Shown here one piece after another: positions 52,656-61,398 of a DNA stretch of 64,000 bases. The notes under the pieces were generated by a model. That model had not been told where the DNA came from. It was given only the letters and a program-made list of their open reading frames with translations, and did not search any database. How positions within the stretch are numbered: position 1 is the first letter of the stretch; each line of letters begins with the position of its first letter. The stretch spans positions 1-64,000 of the forward strand of contig CACJNI010000001.1 in NCBI GenBank assembly GCA_902594705.1. The letters are read 5' to 3'. A program made the position numbers and the translations under genes. Origin of the DNA: an uncultured Pelagibacteraceae bacterium. Lineage in GTDB: Bacteria > Pseudomonadota > Alphaproteobacteria > Pelagibacterales > Pelagibacteraceae.

Positions 52656-53668
52656 TCTTTTACACCCAATCTATCTTTGATAGTGCTGGATGCAGTTGTA
52701 AATTCAAATCTATATTTTTCATCAGGTCTTGCATATTTAAAGCAGCCTCTTGCAGCTAAAGCTCCTTCATGAAAACCTGAAAGTATTAACTTTAATTTGC
52801 CTGGATAAGTACAGATATCCCCAATTGCAAATATTCCTTTTTTATTTGTTTCAAAATTCTCAGTATTTACGGGAATTGTTTTTTTATCTAAATTTAAACC
52901 CCACTCTGCGATTGGTCCTAATTGCATTATTAATCCAAAAAAACCTAAGACATAATCAGCTTTTATAACTTTACTTTCGCCTGATTCACTTTTTATTTCT
53001 ACACTTTCTAATGAGCCATTTCCTTTGACATCTTTAATTGAATATTTAGTAATTAAATCAATAGTTTTATTATCACTTAATTCTTTTATTTTTTGAACAC
53101 TTGAAGGAGCTCCTCTGAACTCATCTCTTCTGTGAACAAGTGTTACTTTTGATGAATTAGATAATTCTATAGCCCAATCAAGAGCACTATCTCCACCTCC
53201 AAAAATAACTACTGATTTATCTTTAAAAATAGTTTTGTCTTTTATTGAGTATAAAACTGATTTTCCGTCATACTTTTCAGCACTTTTAGTTGGGAATTTT
53301 CTTGGTTCAAAAGAACCTACGCCACCTGCTATAACAATATTAGGTGTTTCAAATTCTTTTCCATTTAATGTTTTAACTAACCATTTATTGTTTTCATTTT
53401 TTAATTCTTGAACTCTGTCACTTAAATGAAAGTTAAAATTAAAAGGTTTTATTTGTTCAATTAAATTATTTGTAAGCTCTTCTCCTGTACATTTAGGAAC
53501 TGCAGGAATATCATAAATTGGTTTATCAGGATAAAGCTCAATACATTGTCCTCCAATTTTATCAAGGTTGTCTACAATTTCACATTTTAATCCGATGATG
53601 CCTAATTGGTGTGCACAGAATAAACCTGTGGGTCCTGCTCCAATAATGACTACATCGGTTTTAATCAT
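52652..53668 (-). CDS. Ferredoxin-NADP reductase, thioredoxin-reductase-like
   Basis: A 338-aa flavoprotein with two dinucleotide sites: VVIIGAGPTGLFCA for FAD and VVIFGGGDSALDWAIE for NADPH. It lacks the CxxC of thioredoxin reductase and fits the FNR2 type. GIFAIGDICTYPGKL closes the FAD site. It overlaps the ferredoxin start by one base, so it is very likely its electron-transfer partner. The pair lies next to proteorhodopsin, though a terminator separates the transcripts. Confidence 0.93.
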   Translation of the reverse strand: MIKTDVVIIGAGPTGLFCAHQLGIIGLKCEIVDNLDKIGGQCIELYPDKPIYDIPAVPKCTGEELTNNLIEQIKPFNFNFHLSDRVQELKNENNKWLVKTLNGKEFETPNIVIAGGVGSFEPRKFPTKSAEKYDGKSVLYSIKDKTIFKDKSVVIFGGGDSALDWAIELSNSSKVTLVHRRDEFRGAPSSVQKIKELSDNKTIDLITKYSIKDVKGNGSLESVEIKSESGESKVIKADYVLGFFGLIMQLGPIAEWGLNLDKKTIPVNTENFETNKKGIFAIGDICTYPGKLKLILSGFHEGALAARGCFKYARPDEKYRFEFTTASSTIKDRLGVKE

Positions 53669-53991
53669 TAAACTTGTTTCTCCGGCATATGTACAGTTAA
53701 ACCATCTAAATCATCTGAAACGATTAATTGACAACTTAATCTGCTGTTAGATTTAGGTTCAAAAGCTTGATCTAACATATCATCTTCACCCATTTCTTTC
53801 TCAGGTAATTTTTTGAACCATTCAACATCGTTAATATATACATGACAAGTTGCACATGACATTCCACCTCCACAATCTGCTTCTATACCTGGAATATCAT
53901 TTTGTATAGCTCCTTCCATTACACTAAGACCGTTTGCAACATCGGCCTCGTGCTCAGTGCCATTGAATTCTATATATTTGATTTTTGCCAT
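53668..53991 (-). CDS. fdx: 2Fe-2S ferredoxin (adrenodoxin type)
   Basis: A 107-aa ferredoxin with the cluster cysteines in ADCGGGMSCATCHVY and LSCQLIVSDDLDG, the adrenodoxin or putidaredoxin pattern. Such proteins feed electrons to P450s, oxygenases or iron-sulfur assembly. It is first in an operon with its likely reductase and a GST. Start ATG gives MAKIKYIEFNG with no signal. Confidence 0.95.
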   Translation of the reverse strand: MAKIKYIEFNGTEHEADVANGLSVMEGAIQNDIPGIEADCGGGMSCATCHVYINDVEWFKKLPEKEMGEDDMLDQAFEPKSNSRLSCQLIVSDDLDGLTVHMPEKQV

Positions 53992-54069
53992 ATTTAATAA
54001 ATAATTCTTATAAACTAATTTGCGACTGCGGCAAATTTTTGAAATTTAGCAATTTTTATTTTTAGTCCA

Positions 54070-54106
54070 AAAAAAAAGGCAGGTATGTTTTAGCATACCC
54101 GCCTCT
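54070..54106 (-). terminator. Terminator after proteorhodopsin
   Basis: On the minus strand, GGCGGGTATG and CATACCTGCC pair over nine of ten positions (one A-C mismatch) with a 6-base loop, followed by a long run of T. This is a strong rho-independent terminator that ends the proteorhodopsin transcript before the ferredoxin operon. Confidence 0.9.
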
Positions 54107-54125
54107 TTTTAATATTAAAAGCTAA

Positions 54126-54896
54126 TTATCTAGCTCGTGCTCCACCTTGTGAAACTGCTGCTGACCAGATTACTAGACCAAAAGCAATTTTGTTGATGAA
54201 GTCTGCTAAGTTGTAAATCACGTTCAATGAGTTAGCGTCTACTCCACCTACTAGGTAACCAAAAATGTAACCCAATGGGTAAATAGCCCAACCGATTGTT
54301 ACGATCATTCTCATAGCACCCCATGCAGTTGCTAATGGCTTGTTTCCAGTTTTAGCTGCAATTTTTCCAGCTTCACCAGAGAATACTTCATATAAGATGT
54401 AGATCCATCCAGCCATACCGACTATAAAACCAAGCATAGCATTGATGTAACCTGCTTCTCCTAAGTATCCACCAATTAACATCACAAGCGAACCAATTAA
54501 TAATCTCCAGAAGATTGCTCCTGGGATTTTCTTAACTGCTGCTAGAATTAAGTAAAACTCGATCATCTGTAATGGTACAGTGATTAACCAATCAATATAT
54601 CTATATACTGTTGGAGAATCTCCAGTCATTACCCATACATCTCTCATGTACATGTAGTGAATGAATGCAACACCAGTTACAAGACCAGCTACTGTTACTG
54701 AAGTTTTCCAGCCTGCTGCAACAGTATTTCTTTCCATGAAGAAGAATACTGTAGCTGCTGCCATACCCATTGCGATTACCCAAAAGGAAATCCCAACGAA
54801 GTCGTCAGAAGCTAACATAGCAGTTGCTGCGTTTGCTGCACCAGTAAGACCAAATAGAGCCACTGCTGCTAATGCAAACATTTTAAGTTTTTTCAT
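54126..54896 (-). CDS. Proteorhodopsin (blue-tuned proton pump)
   Basis: A 256-aa, seven-helix retinal protein with a cleaved-type leader (ANAAT). Functional residues fall five positions after the eBAC31A08 numbering: proton acceptor D102 (D97), proton donor E113 (E108), the Schiff-base lysine K236 in ADFINKIAFG (K231) and H80 (H75). The spectral-tuning position is Gln110 (105), which gives blue absorption, as expected for open-ocean types. It is monocistronic, with its own promoter and terminator. Confidence 0.97.
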   Translation of the reverse strand: MKKLKMFALAAVALFGLTGAANAATAMLASDDFVGISFWVIAMGMAAATVFFFMERNTVAAGWKTSVTVAGLVTGVAFIHYMYMRDVWVMTGDSPTVYRYIDWLITVPLQMIEFYLILAAVKKIPGAIFWRLLIGSLVMLIGGYLGEAGYINAMLGFIVGMAGWIYILYEVFSGEAGKIAAKTGNKPLATAWGAMRMIVTIGWAIYPLGYIFGYLVGGVDANSLNVIYNLADFINKIAFGLVIWSAAVSQGGARAR

Positions 54897-54924
54897 AAAA
54901 AACTCCCTCTCGTTAGTTTTTTTT

Positions 54925-54940
54925 AGTTTAAATTTAAACT
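54925..54940. promoter_or_regulatory. Perfect 16-bp palindrome in the proteorhodopsin leader
   Basis: AGTTTAAATTTAAACT is its own reverse complement. It lies about 30 bases before the ATG, between the predicted transcription start and ribosome site. It could bind a regulator dimer or form a short mRNA stem. A/T-only composition makes chance possible. Confidence 0.45.
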
Positions 54941-54958
54941 ACGGACAAACCACAAAGG

Positions 54959-54987
54959 TTTATCCAAAGTTAGGGGCTTAATATCAA
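54959..54987 (-). promoter_or_regulatory. Predicted proteorhodopsin promoter
   Basis: On the minus strand, TTGATA (54982-54987) and GATAAA (54959-54964) are 17 bases apart. Just after the -10 lies an inverted repeat AAACC-ACAAA-GGTTT (54947-54961), overlapping the expected start site. The -10 match is moderate. Confidence 0.5.
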
Positions 54988-55110
54988 ATTAAATTAGTTT
55001 GTTGAAGACTTTTTGCCGCGTTATAAGTGTTGATTTTACTGACTTTTTAAAATTAAATACAACCTGTTGCATAAATTCAATAGAAAAATGGCACCAAATA
55101 GCAAATCAAA

Positions 55111-57006
55111 ATGAATAGAAATTATAAAGAAATTTACGACGAATCTCTAAAAAATCCTGAGGAATTTTGGCAGAAAGTTTCTGAAGATGTGTTTTGGTTC
55201 AAAAAACCAACTAAGATTTTAAAAAAAGACAACCCTCCTTTCTATAAATGGTTTGAAGATGGTGTAACAAATACATGCTACAACGCCTTAGACCTTCACA
55301 TTGATCAAGGAAGGGGTGATAAAACTGCTTTAATCTATGACAGTCCTATAACAGAAAGTAAAGCAAAGTTCACTTTCAAAGAATTAAAAGAAAAAGTTTC
55401 AAAATTTGCAGGCGCTTTAGATAAGCAAGGAGTTAAAAAAGGAGATCGAGTAATAATTTATATGCCGATGATACCAGAAGCGGTAGTTGCTATGCTTGCA
55501 TGTGGGAGAATTGGAGCAATTCACTCTGTTGTATTCGGTGGTTTTGCATCAAATGAATTAGCTAGCAGAATTGATGATAGTAAAGCTAAAATTTTAATTA
55601 CAGCGTCATGTGGATTTGAGCCTGGAAGAACAGTCGAATATAGACCACTTGTAGATGGAGCTTTAAAATTAGCAAAACACCAGGTTGAAAAAGTAATATT
55701 ATTTCAAAGAAAAGGACACGAGGTAAAATTAAATAAACCATTAGAAATAAGTTGGGATGAAGCACTATCTGGAGCAGATGATAAAGATTGCGTTGAGATG
55801 GGTGCCAATGATTATGCTTACATCCTTTATACTTCAGGAACCACTGGTATTCCAAAGGGGATTGTTCGAGATATTGGTGGTCACATAGTTGCTCTTAAAT
55901 GGACAATGAAAAATATTTATAACATTGATCAAGATGATGTATGGTGGTCAGCAAGTGATATTGGTTGGATAGTAGGACATTCCTATATTGTCTATGCTCC
56001 GTTATTCAAAGGTTGTGCAACTCTTTTATTTGAGGGCAAACCTGTTGGTACTCCTGATGCTGGAGTATTTTGGAGAATAATCTCAGAATATAAAATTAAA
56101 TCTTTATTCACAGCGCCAACTGCATTTAGAGCAATAAAAAAAGAAGATCCAGAAGGTAAGTTTTTTTCTAAATATGATTTAAGTTCATTTGAGTCATTAT
56201 TTTTAGCAGGTGAAAGAGCAGACCCTGATACTATTAAATGGGCTGAGAATTTACTTAAAGTTCCCGTAATTGACCATTGGTGGCAAACTGAAACGAGTTG
56301 GGCGATAAGTTCAAATTGTACTGGAATAGAAATGCAAGAAACAAAATATGGATCTGCTTGCAAAGCGGTCCCAGGTTATGATGTAAAAATAATTAAACCC
56401 GATCAAACAATAGCTAAACCAAATGAGATGGGAGATATTGTGGTTAAACTTCCATTACCGCCAGGTACGTTCCCAACCTTGTGGAATGCAGATGAGAGAT
56501 ATAAAGAAAATTATATGTCAAATTATAATGGCTACTACCAAACTTACGATGCAGGGCATATTGATGATGATGGATATATTTGGATTATGTCTAGAACAGA
56601 TGACATAATAAATGTTGCAGGTCATAGACTTTCAACTGGTGCAATAGAAGAAGTTTTGTCTGAACATCAGTCTGTTGCTGAATGCGCTGTAATAGGAATA
56701 AAAGATCAACTTAAAGGACAATTACCAATTGGTTTAATTGCTCTAAAAGCAGGGGTTTCTAAGGATAATGAGACTATTTCAAAAGAGTGTGTGCAAATGG
56801 TTAGAGATAAAGTCGGACCTGTAGCAGCTTTTAAAATAGCAATCGTAGTTAAAAGGTTACCAAAAACAAGGTCAGGTAAAGTATTAAGAGGAACAATTAG
56901 AAAGATTGCTGATAAAGAAGAATATAAAATGCCTGCAACAATTGATGATCCTGCAATCCTTGATGAGATCAAAGAAGACTTAATAAATAGCAATATTTTA
57001 AAATAA
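55111..57006 (+). CDS. prpE: Propionyl-CoA synthetase (acyl-CoA ligase)
   Basis: A 631-aa AMP-forming ligase of the PrpE/ACSS3 group, activating propionate or acetate. The adenylate loop is LYTSGTTGIPKGIVRD, the WWQTETSW block shapes a small acyl pocket, and the catalytic lysine is in KTRSGKVLRGTIRKI. IDQGRGDKTALIYDSP near the start is typical of PrpE. The SMR gene starts at its last base. Propionate from DMSP or branched amino acids is a plausible source in the sea; that is context. Confidence 0.92.
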   Translation: MNRNYKEIYDESLKNPEEFWQKVSEDVFWFKKPTKILKKDNPPFYKWFEDGVTNTCYNALDLHIDQGRGDKTALIYDSPITESKAKFTFKELKEKVSKFAGALDKQGVKKGDRVIIYMPMIPEAVVAMLACGRIGAIHSVVFGGFASNELASRIDDSKAKILITASCGFEPGRTVEYRPLVDGALKLAKHQVEKVILFQRKGHEVKLNKPLEISWDEALSGADDKDCVEMGANDYAYILYTSGTTGIPKGIVRDIGGHIVALKWTMKNIYNIDQDDVWWSASDIGWIVGHSYIVYAPLFKGCATLLFEGKPVGTPDAGVFWRIISEYKIKSLFTAPTAFRAIKKEDPEGKFFSKYDLSSFESLFLAGERADPDTIKWAENLLKVPVIDHWWQTETSWAISSNCTGIEMQETKYGSACKAVPGYDVKIIKPDQTIAKPNEMGDIVVKLPLPPGTFPTLWNADERYKENYMSNYNGYYQTYDAGHIDDDGYIWIMSRTDDIINVAGHRLSTGAIEEVLSEHQSVAECAVIGIKDQLKGQLPIGLIALKAGVSKDNETISKECVQMVRDKVGPVAAFKIAIVVKRLPKTRSGKVLRGTIRKIADKEEYKMPATIDDPAILDEIKEDLINSNILK

Positions 57007-57338
57007 TGCTTAAGACATATCTTTTTTTAGTAGGAGCAATTATTTGCGAAGTTTGCGGAACGATGCTTCTTCCTGTTACTCAAAACTTTACAAAAGTAAC
57101 ACCAACAGTATTTTTGGCTGGATTTTATTTATCTGCTTTTTACTTACTTACTTTTGTTGTTGATAAACTGCCTATTGCGATTGTTTATGGAACTTGGAGT
57201 GGACTTGGCATTTTTACTATTGCAATATTGGGATATATATTTTTTAAACAATCTTTAAGTTGGCAAGCAATATTGGGGATGTTTCTTATTGTGGTTGGAG
57301 TGACACTTGTAAATATGTATTCAAGTAAAACTATATAA
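57006..57338 (+). CDS. Small multidrug resistance (SMR) transporter
   Basis: A 110-aa protein with four helices, the size of EmrE. The essential membrane glutamate is in AIICEVCGTMLL (E15), and AIVYGTWSGLGI matches the helix-3 glycine motif. SMR members export cations or guanidinium; a guanidinium exporter role would be of interest given the amidinotransferase elsewhere, but the subtype cannot be read with confidence. It overlaps prpE by one base. Confidence 0.9.
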   Translation: MLKTYLFLVGAIICEVCGTMLLPVTQNFTKVTPTVFLAGFYLSAFYLLTFVVDKLPIAIVYGTWSGLGIFTIAILGYIFFKQSLSWQAILGMFLIVVGVTLVNMYSSKTI

Positions 57339-57339
57339 A

Positions 57340-58650
57340 TCAATCAAAAAGAATCGGTTTACCAGATGGATCTCCTAAAATTTCATCTTCTTTCATTTTA
57401 ATATGCCCATTAATAATCGTATAAACTGGCGAACCTTTAAATTTATAGCCATCAAATGGGCTCCATCCACACTTACTGTGAATATTTTTATTTTTAATTT
57501 CTATAGTTTTATTCATATCTATTATTGTAAAATCAGCGTCATAATCTTTTTTGATAAATCCCTTATTTTTAATACCAAATACTGTAACTGGATTTTCACA
57601 AAGAAGTTTGATTAGCTGATCTAAAGTAAGTTTTTTGTCATTCACATGATTTAGCATAACGGGTAATAATGTTTGTACACCTGGCATTCCAGATGGTGAC
57701 TGAGGATATTCTTTTAATTTATTTTCTTTTAAATGTGGAGCATGGTCTGAACCAATAGTATCGTTATAATTATTTCGAATAGCGTACCACAATCTATCAT
57801 AATGAGACTTGTCTCTCAAAGGAGGGTTCATCTGCGCAAAAGTTCCAAGTTTGTCATAACAATCTGGTGCATATATTGTTAGATGTTGTGGAGTAATTTC
57901 AAAAGTTATGTTTCCTTTATTTTGAGAAAGGAAATCTACTTCTTCTTTTGTTGTAACATGCAATATATGTGCTTTTTTATTAAGTCTTTTTGCAATCCTA
58001 ACAATCCTTCTTGTCGATGACATTGCACATTCTTCATTCCTCCATACAGGATGAGTATGAACATTGCCTTTTTTAATTAATTTTTTTCTTAAATTTATTA
58101 TTTCTTCATCTTCAGAATGTACCGCAACTATTTTTGAGGTATTTTGAAAGACTTTTTCGATATCTTCTTCTTTATCAACTAAAAGATTTCCAGTTGAGGA
58201 ACCCGCAAAAAGTTTTACTCCACAACATCCATCTAAATTTTTAAGTTTTGCTAAATCGGAGGAATTATCTGGAGTTGCTCCAAAATAAAAAGCATAATTT
58301 GAATACATCCTATTTTTTGCAAGATTTAGCTTATTATTAAATTCCTTCATATTTGCTGTTGGGGGATTTGTATTTGGCATCTCAAAAACACTAGTAATCC
58401 CTCCGGCAATGGCTGCTTTACTTCCAGTATGTAAGTCTTCTGCATTAGTTGATCCAGGTTCACGGAAATGAACTTGGGTATCCATACAACCAGGTAAAAC
58501 TAGTAAATTGCCTGCATCAACAGTTTCTTTGCTTTGTTCATTATTTAAATCACCAATTATTGAGATTTTTCCATTCTGAATTCCAATATTAGTCTTAGTA
58601 ATTTTTCCGTCGATATAACACTCTCCATTTTTTATAATAAGATCTAACAT
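57340..58650 (-). CDS. Dihydroorotase-like amidohydrolase
   Basis: A 436-aa cyclic amidohydrolase. The metal site differs from the usual HxH: it reads DTQVHFREPG, with Gln59 at the first His position and H61 kept. The carbamylated lysine is in GVKLFAG (K146), with HSED, HILHVTT and GSDHAPH supplying the other ligands. The Gln variant appears, from memory, in alphaproteobacterial dihydroorotase relatives, but allantoinase- or hydantoinase-like activity cannot be excluded. Confidence 0.85.
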   Translation of the reverse strand: MLDLIIKNGECYIDGKITKTNIGIQNGKISIIGDLNNEQSKETVDAGNLLVLPGCMDTQVHFREPGSTNAEDLHTGSKAAIAGGITSVFEMPNTNPPTANMKEFNNKLNLAKNRMYSNYAFYFGATPDNSSDLAKLKNLDGCCGVKLFAGSSTGNLLVDKEEDIEKVFQNTSKIVAVHSEDEEIINLRKKLIKKGNVHTHPVWRNEECAMSSTRRIVRIAKRLNKKAHILHVTTKEEVDFLSQNKGNITFEITPQHLTIYAPDCYDKLGTFAQMNPPLRDKSHYDRLWYAIRNNYNDTIGSDHAPHLKENKLKEYPQSPSGMPGVQTLLPVMLNHVNDKKLTLDQLIKLLCENPVTVFGIKNKGFIKKDYDADFTIIDMNKTIEIKNKNIHSKCGWSPFDGYKFKGSPVYTIINGHIKMKEDEILGDPSGKPILFD

Positions 58651-58690
58651 TTTATGAAATCGTTACTATATTATTATTTTGTACCAATCA

Positions 58691-59584
58691 ATGATGAAAA
58701 AAAATAATGTTTACATCTTAGAGGATAGAGGACTTTTGTATGTTTCGGGTGAAGACTGTAAAGAATTTCTTCAAAATATAGTTACAAATAATATTAATAA
58801 AGTAGATGAAAAAAATTCATGTTATTCTGCTTTACTTACTCCGCAGGGAAAATATTTATATGACTTCAATATATTAAAACACAAGTCTGGATATTTTTTA
58901 GATTGTGAGAAAAAAAATATTGATAATTTATTTAATCAATTAAATTTATACAAACTTAGATCAAAAGTAGAAATTTTAAATTTAAGCAATGAATTTGTTA
59001 TTGCAGTTATTAGTAAAGAAAGATTTTTGGACATGGAAAATTCAAGTTCTAATGCAGGATGTACAATTAAATTTAGAGAGGATAGTATTTTTTTAGATCC
59101 TAGAAATATAGAGCTTGGAGCGAGAATAGTGACTAACTTAGAAAAACTATATTTATCATTAAAAAAACTTGGGCTTCAAAGTGCAGATAAAAATGAATAT
59201 TACAAATTGAGCCATGAAATTGGTATTCCGCAAAAAAATACTAACAAACTTCAAAATAAACTTTTTGGTATTGAATGTAACTTTGATGAATTAAATGCAA
59301 TAGATTTTAAAAAGGGTTGTTACGTAGGCCAAGAAAATACTGCAAGAATTAAGTTAAAAGATAAATTAAATAAACGTCTTCTACCAATTGAAGTAATAGA
59401 GGGTGATTTAAAGAATGACATCATAACAACTGAGAACGATGAAATAGGAAAAGTATTAATAAATGATAATTTTCCCTATGCTCTTATCAAAATTAGAAAC
59501 GAAAAATTTGATTTTAAAAAAACATTTAATTGTGGTTCTGCTAAAGTTAAAATTAAGAAACCTGATTGGCTACAAACTACTTAA
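58691..59584 (+). CDS. ygfZ: YgfZ/GcvT-like folate-binding protein
   Basis: A 298-aa protein of the YgfZ family, which supports maintenance of certain iron-sulfur enzymes. The hallmark motif is KGCYVGQEN with the essential cysteine; the N-terminal GEDCKEFLQNIVTNNI and LLTPQGKYLYDF blocks are typical. The frame opens at a TTG four codons earlier, but ATG is preferred. It converges on the MazG-like gene with an 8-base overlap. Confidence 0.93.
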   Translation: MMKKNNVYILEDRGLLYVSGEDCKEFLQNIVTNNINKVDEKNSCYSALLTPQGKYLYDFNILKHKSGYFLDCEKKNIDNLFNQLNLYKLRSKVEILNLSNEFVIAVISKERFLDMENSSSNAGCTIKFREDSIFLDPRNIELGARIVTNLEKLYLSLKKLGLQSADKNEYYKLSHEIGIPQKNTNKLQNKLFGIECNFDELNAIDFKKGCYVGQENTARIKLKDKLNKRLLPIEVIEGDLKNDIITTENDEIGKVLINDNFPYALIKIRNEKFDFKKTFNCGSAKVKIKKPDWLQTT

Positions 59585-59948
59585 TAAATTTAGACAAATC
59601 TGGTTTAAAATAATTTGGACCTTTCATAACTTTGCCCTGATCATTATAAATAGGTTTTCCATCATTTCCTAATTTGCTCATATTAGAATTTTGAACTTCT
59701 TCAAAACAAGCGTCTAAATTAATACCAAATGCATGCCCAGCACCATAAGTAACATATAATATATCGGTTAGCGCATCTGCAACCTCTAAAAGATCATTAT
59801 TGTCTAAAGCGTGTTTAAATTCATCCAATTCTTCTTTAATCAAATTGTACCTAAGTATATTAATTTTATCAGAACTGAAAGATGGTCTTGATTTAACTTC
59901 TTGTCCAAAAGTCTTCATAAAGTTTTTTACTTTTTGAAAATTTGTCAT
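59577..59948 (-). CDS. MazG/PRA-PH-like nucleotide pyrophosphohydrolase
   Basis: A 123-aa all-alpha NTP pyrophosphatase. The metal motif EExxE is in LIKEELDEFKHAL and DxxxD in VADALTDILYVTYGAG. A C-terminal loop with GKPIYNDQGKVMKGPNYFKPDL matches the family of phosphoribosyl-ATP pyrophosphohydrolase-like proteins. It probably hydrolyses abnormal or excess nucleotides. HisE itself is less likely, since no his genes are near. Confidence 0.85.
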   Translation of the reverse strand: MTNFQKVKNFMKTFGQEVKSRPSFSSDKINILRYNLIKEELDEFKHALDNNDLLEVADALTDILYVTYGAGHAFGINLDACFEEVQNSNMSKLGNDGKPIYNDQGKVMKGPNYFKPDLSKFIK

Positions 59949-60009
59949 TTTACTCCTGTAAGATTAATAAAAATTAGTATATAAATTATTTAGTTATTTT
60001 TTCAAACAA

Positions 60010-61398
60010 ATGAAAACAAGAAAAGAGTTTGACAGCATTGGTGGTATTGAGGTACCAAATGACAGGTATTGGGGTGCTTCTACACAAAGATCAAAAAAAT
60101 ATTTTAATATTGGGAAAATATTAGTTCCCTCTTCTATAATAAAATCTATTGCAATTATAAAGAGATGTGCAGCAATAGTTCACAAAAAAGACAAATCAAT
60201 TGCTTCTAAGATTGCTAAATCAATAATACAGGCCTCTAATGAAGTAATTGCTGGTAAAATGGACCAAAATTTTCCTTTAAAAGTTTGGCAAACAGGATCT
60301 GGTACTCAAACCAATATGAATGTAAATGAAGTTATAGCAAATAGAGCAATAGAAATACTAAAAGGTAAAAAGGGCTCAAAGAAACCTGTTCATCCAAATG
60401 ATCATGTCAATAAATCTCAATCAACTAATGATGTTTTCCCGACTGCAATGCATATCTCGGTTGCTACTCAAACTATAAAAAAACTTTTACCAAACTTAAA
60501 ATTATTGGAGATTTCATTAAAAAATAAAAGTAAAGAATTTAAAAAAATCGTTAAGATCGGAAGAACTCATCTTCAAGATGCTACACCGATATCTCTTGGG
60601 CAAGAATTTTCTGGATACCATGAACAGGTAAAAAAAAGTATAAATAGAATTAAATTTTGTTTAGAGGATATTTATTTTTTAGCCCAAGGAGGTACAGCTG
60701 TTGGAACAGGAATAAATTCTAAAAAAAATTTTGACAAGAAAATTGTCAGTGAAATAAAAAAATATTGTAAAATAAAATTCAAACCTGCACCAAATAAATT
60801 TTCAGAATTAGCAGCACATGATGCAATAGTAAATTTTTCAGGTTCTTTAAATTCTTGTGCTGTAGCTTTAATGAAAATATCGAATGATATAAGATTTTTA
60901 GGCTCTGGACCTAGAGCTGGCTATGGTGAGCTTTTACTGCCTGAAAACGAACCCGGATCTTCGATTATGCCTGGTAAAGTAAATCCAACTCAATGTGAAG
61001 CAGTTACTATGGTTTGTGCAAAAGTAATCGGGAATCATACTGGAATTACAGTTGCGGGTAGTCATGGACATTTCGAACTAAATGTCTTTAAACCTTTGAT
61101 TGCCTATAATATTTTACAATCAATAGATATTTTGGCTGATAGTGTCAGAAACTTTAGCCTATATTGTGTTAAAGATATTAAAGCTAATAAAAAAAAAATT
61201 AGAGAACATTTAGATAATTCATTAATGCTAGTTACTGCATTAGCTCCAAAGATAGGTTATGATAATGCAGCCAAAATTGCTAAAAACGCATTAAAAAATA
61301 ATACTAAACTTAAACATGAAGCAGTTAAATCTGGTTTAATAACAGATAAAGATTACGATTTAATAATTAATCCTTTAAAAATGATTAGTCCTAACTAA
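60010..61398 (+). CDS. fumC: Fumarate hydratase, class II
   Basis: Hydrates fumarate to malate in the TCA cycle without an iron-sulfur cluster. The 462-aa protein has the family signature GSSIMPGKVNPTQ, the STNDVFPTAMH and GRTHLQDATPISLGQ active-site segments and the WQTGSGTQTNMNVNEVIANRA start block. Length is standard. It converges on the AsmA-like gene with 4 bases overlap. Confidence 0.97.
   Translation: MKTRKEFDSIGGIEVPNDRYWGASTQRSKKYFNIGKILVPSSIIKSIAIIKRCAAIVHKKDKSIASKIAKSIIQASNEVIAGKMDQNFPLKVWQTGSGTQTNMNVNEVIANRAIEILKGKKGSKKPVHPNDHVNKSQSTNDVFPTAMHISVATQTIKKLLPNLKLLEISLKNKSKEFKKIVKIGRTHLQDATPISLGQEFSGYHEQVKKSINRIKFCLEDIYFLAQGGTAVGTGINSKKNFDKKIVSEIKKYCKIKFKPAPNKFSELAAHDAIVNFSGSLNSCAVALMKISNDIRFLGSGPRAGYGELLLPENEPGSSIMPGKVNPTQCEAVTMVCAKVIGNHTGITVAGSHGHFELNVFKPLIAYNILQSIDILADSVRNFSLYCVKDIKANKKKIREHLDNSLMLVTALAPKIGYDNAAKIAKNALKNNTKLKHEAVKSGLITDKDYDLIINPLKMISPN

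Noticed and set aside
54601..54981. Overlapping ORFs across proteorhodopsin on both strands
   Set aside because: They are shadows of the proteorhodopsin frame, with Ser/Cys/Trp- or Ala/Thr-rich products and no start signals.
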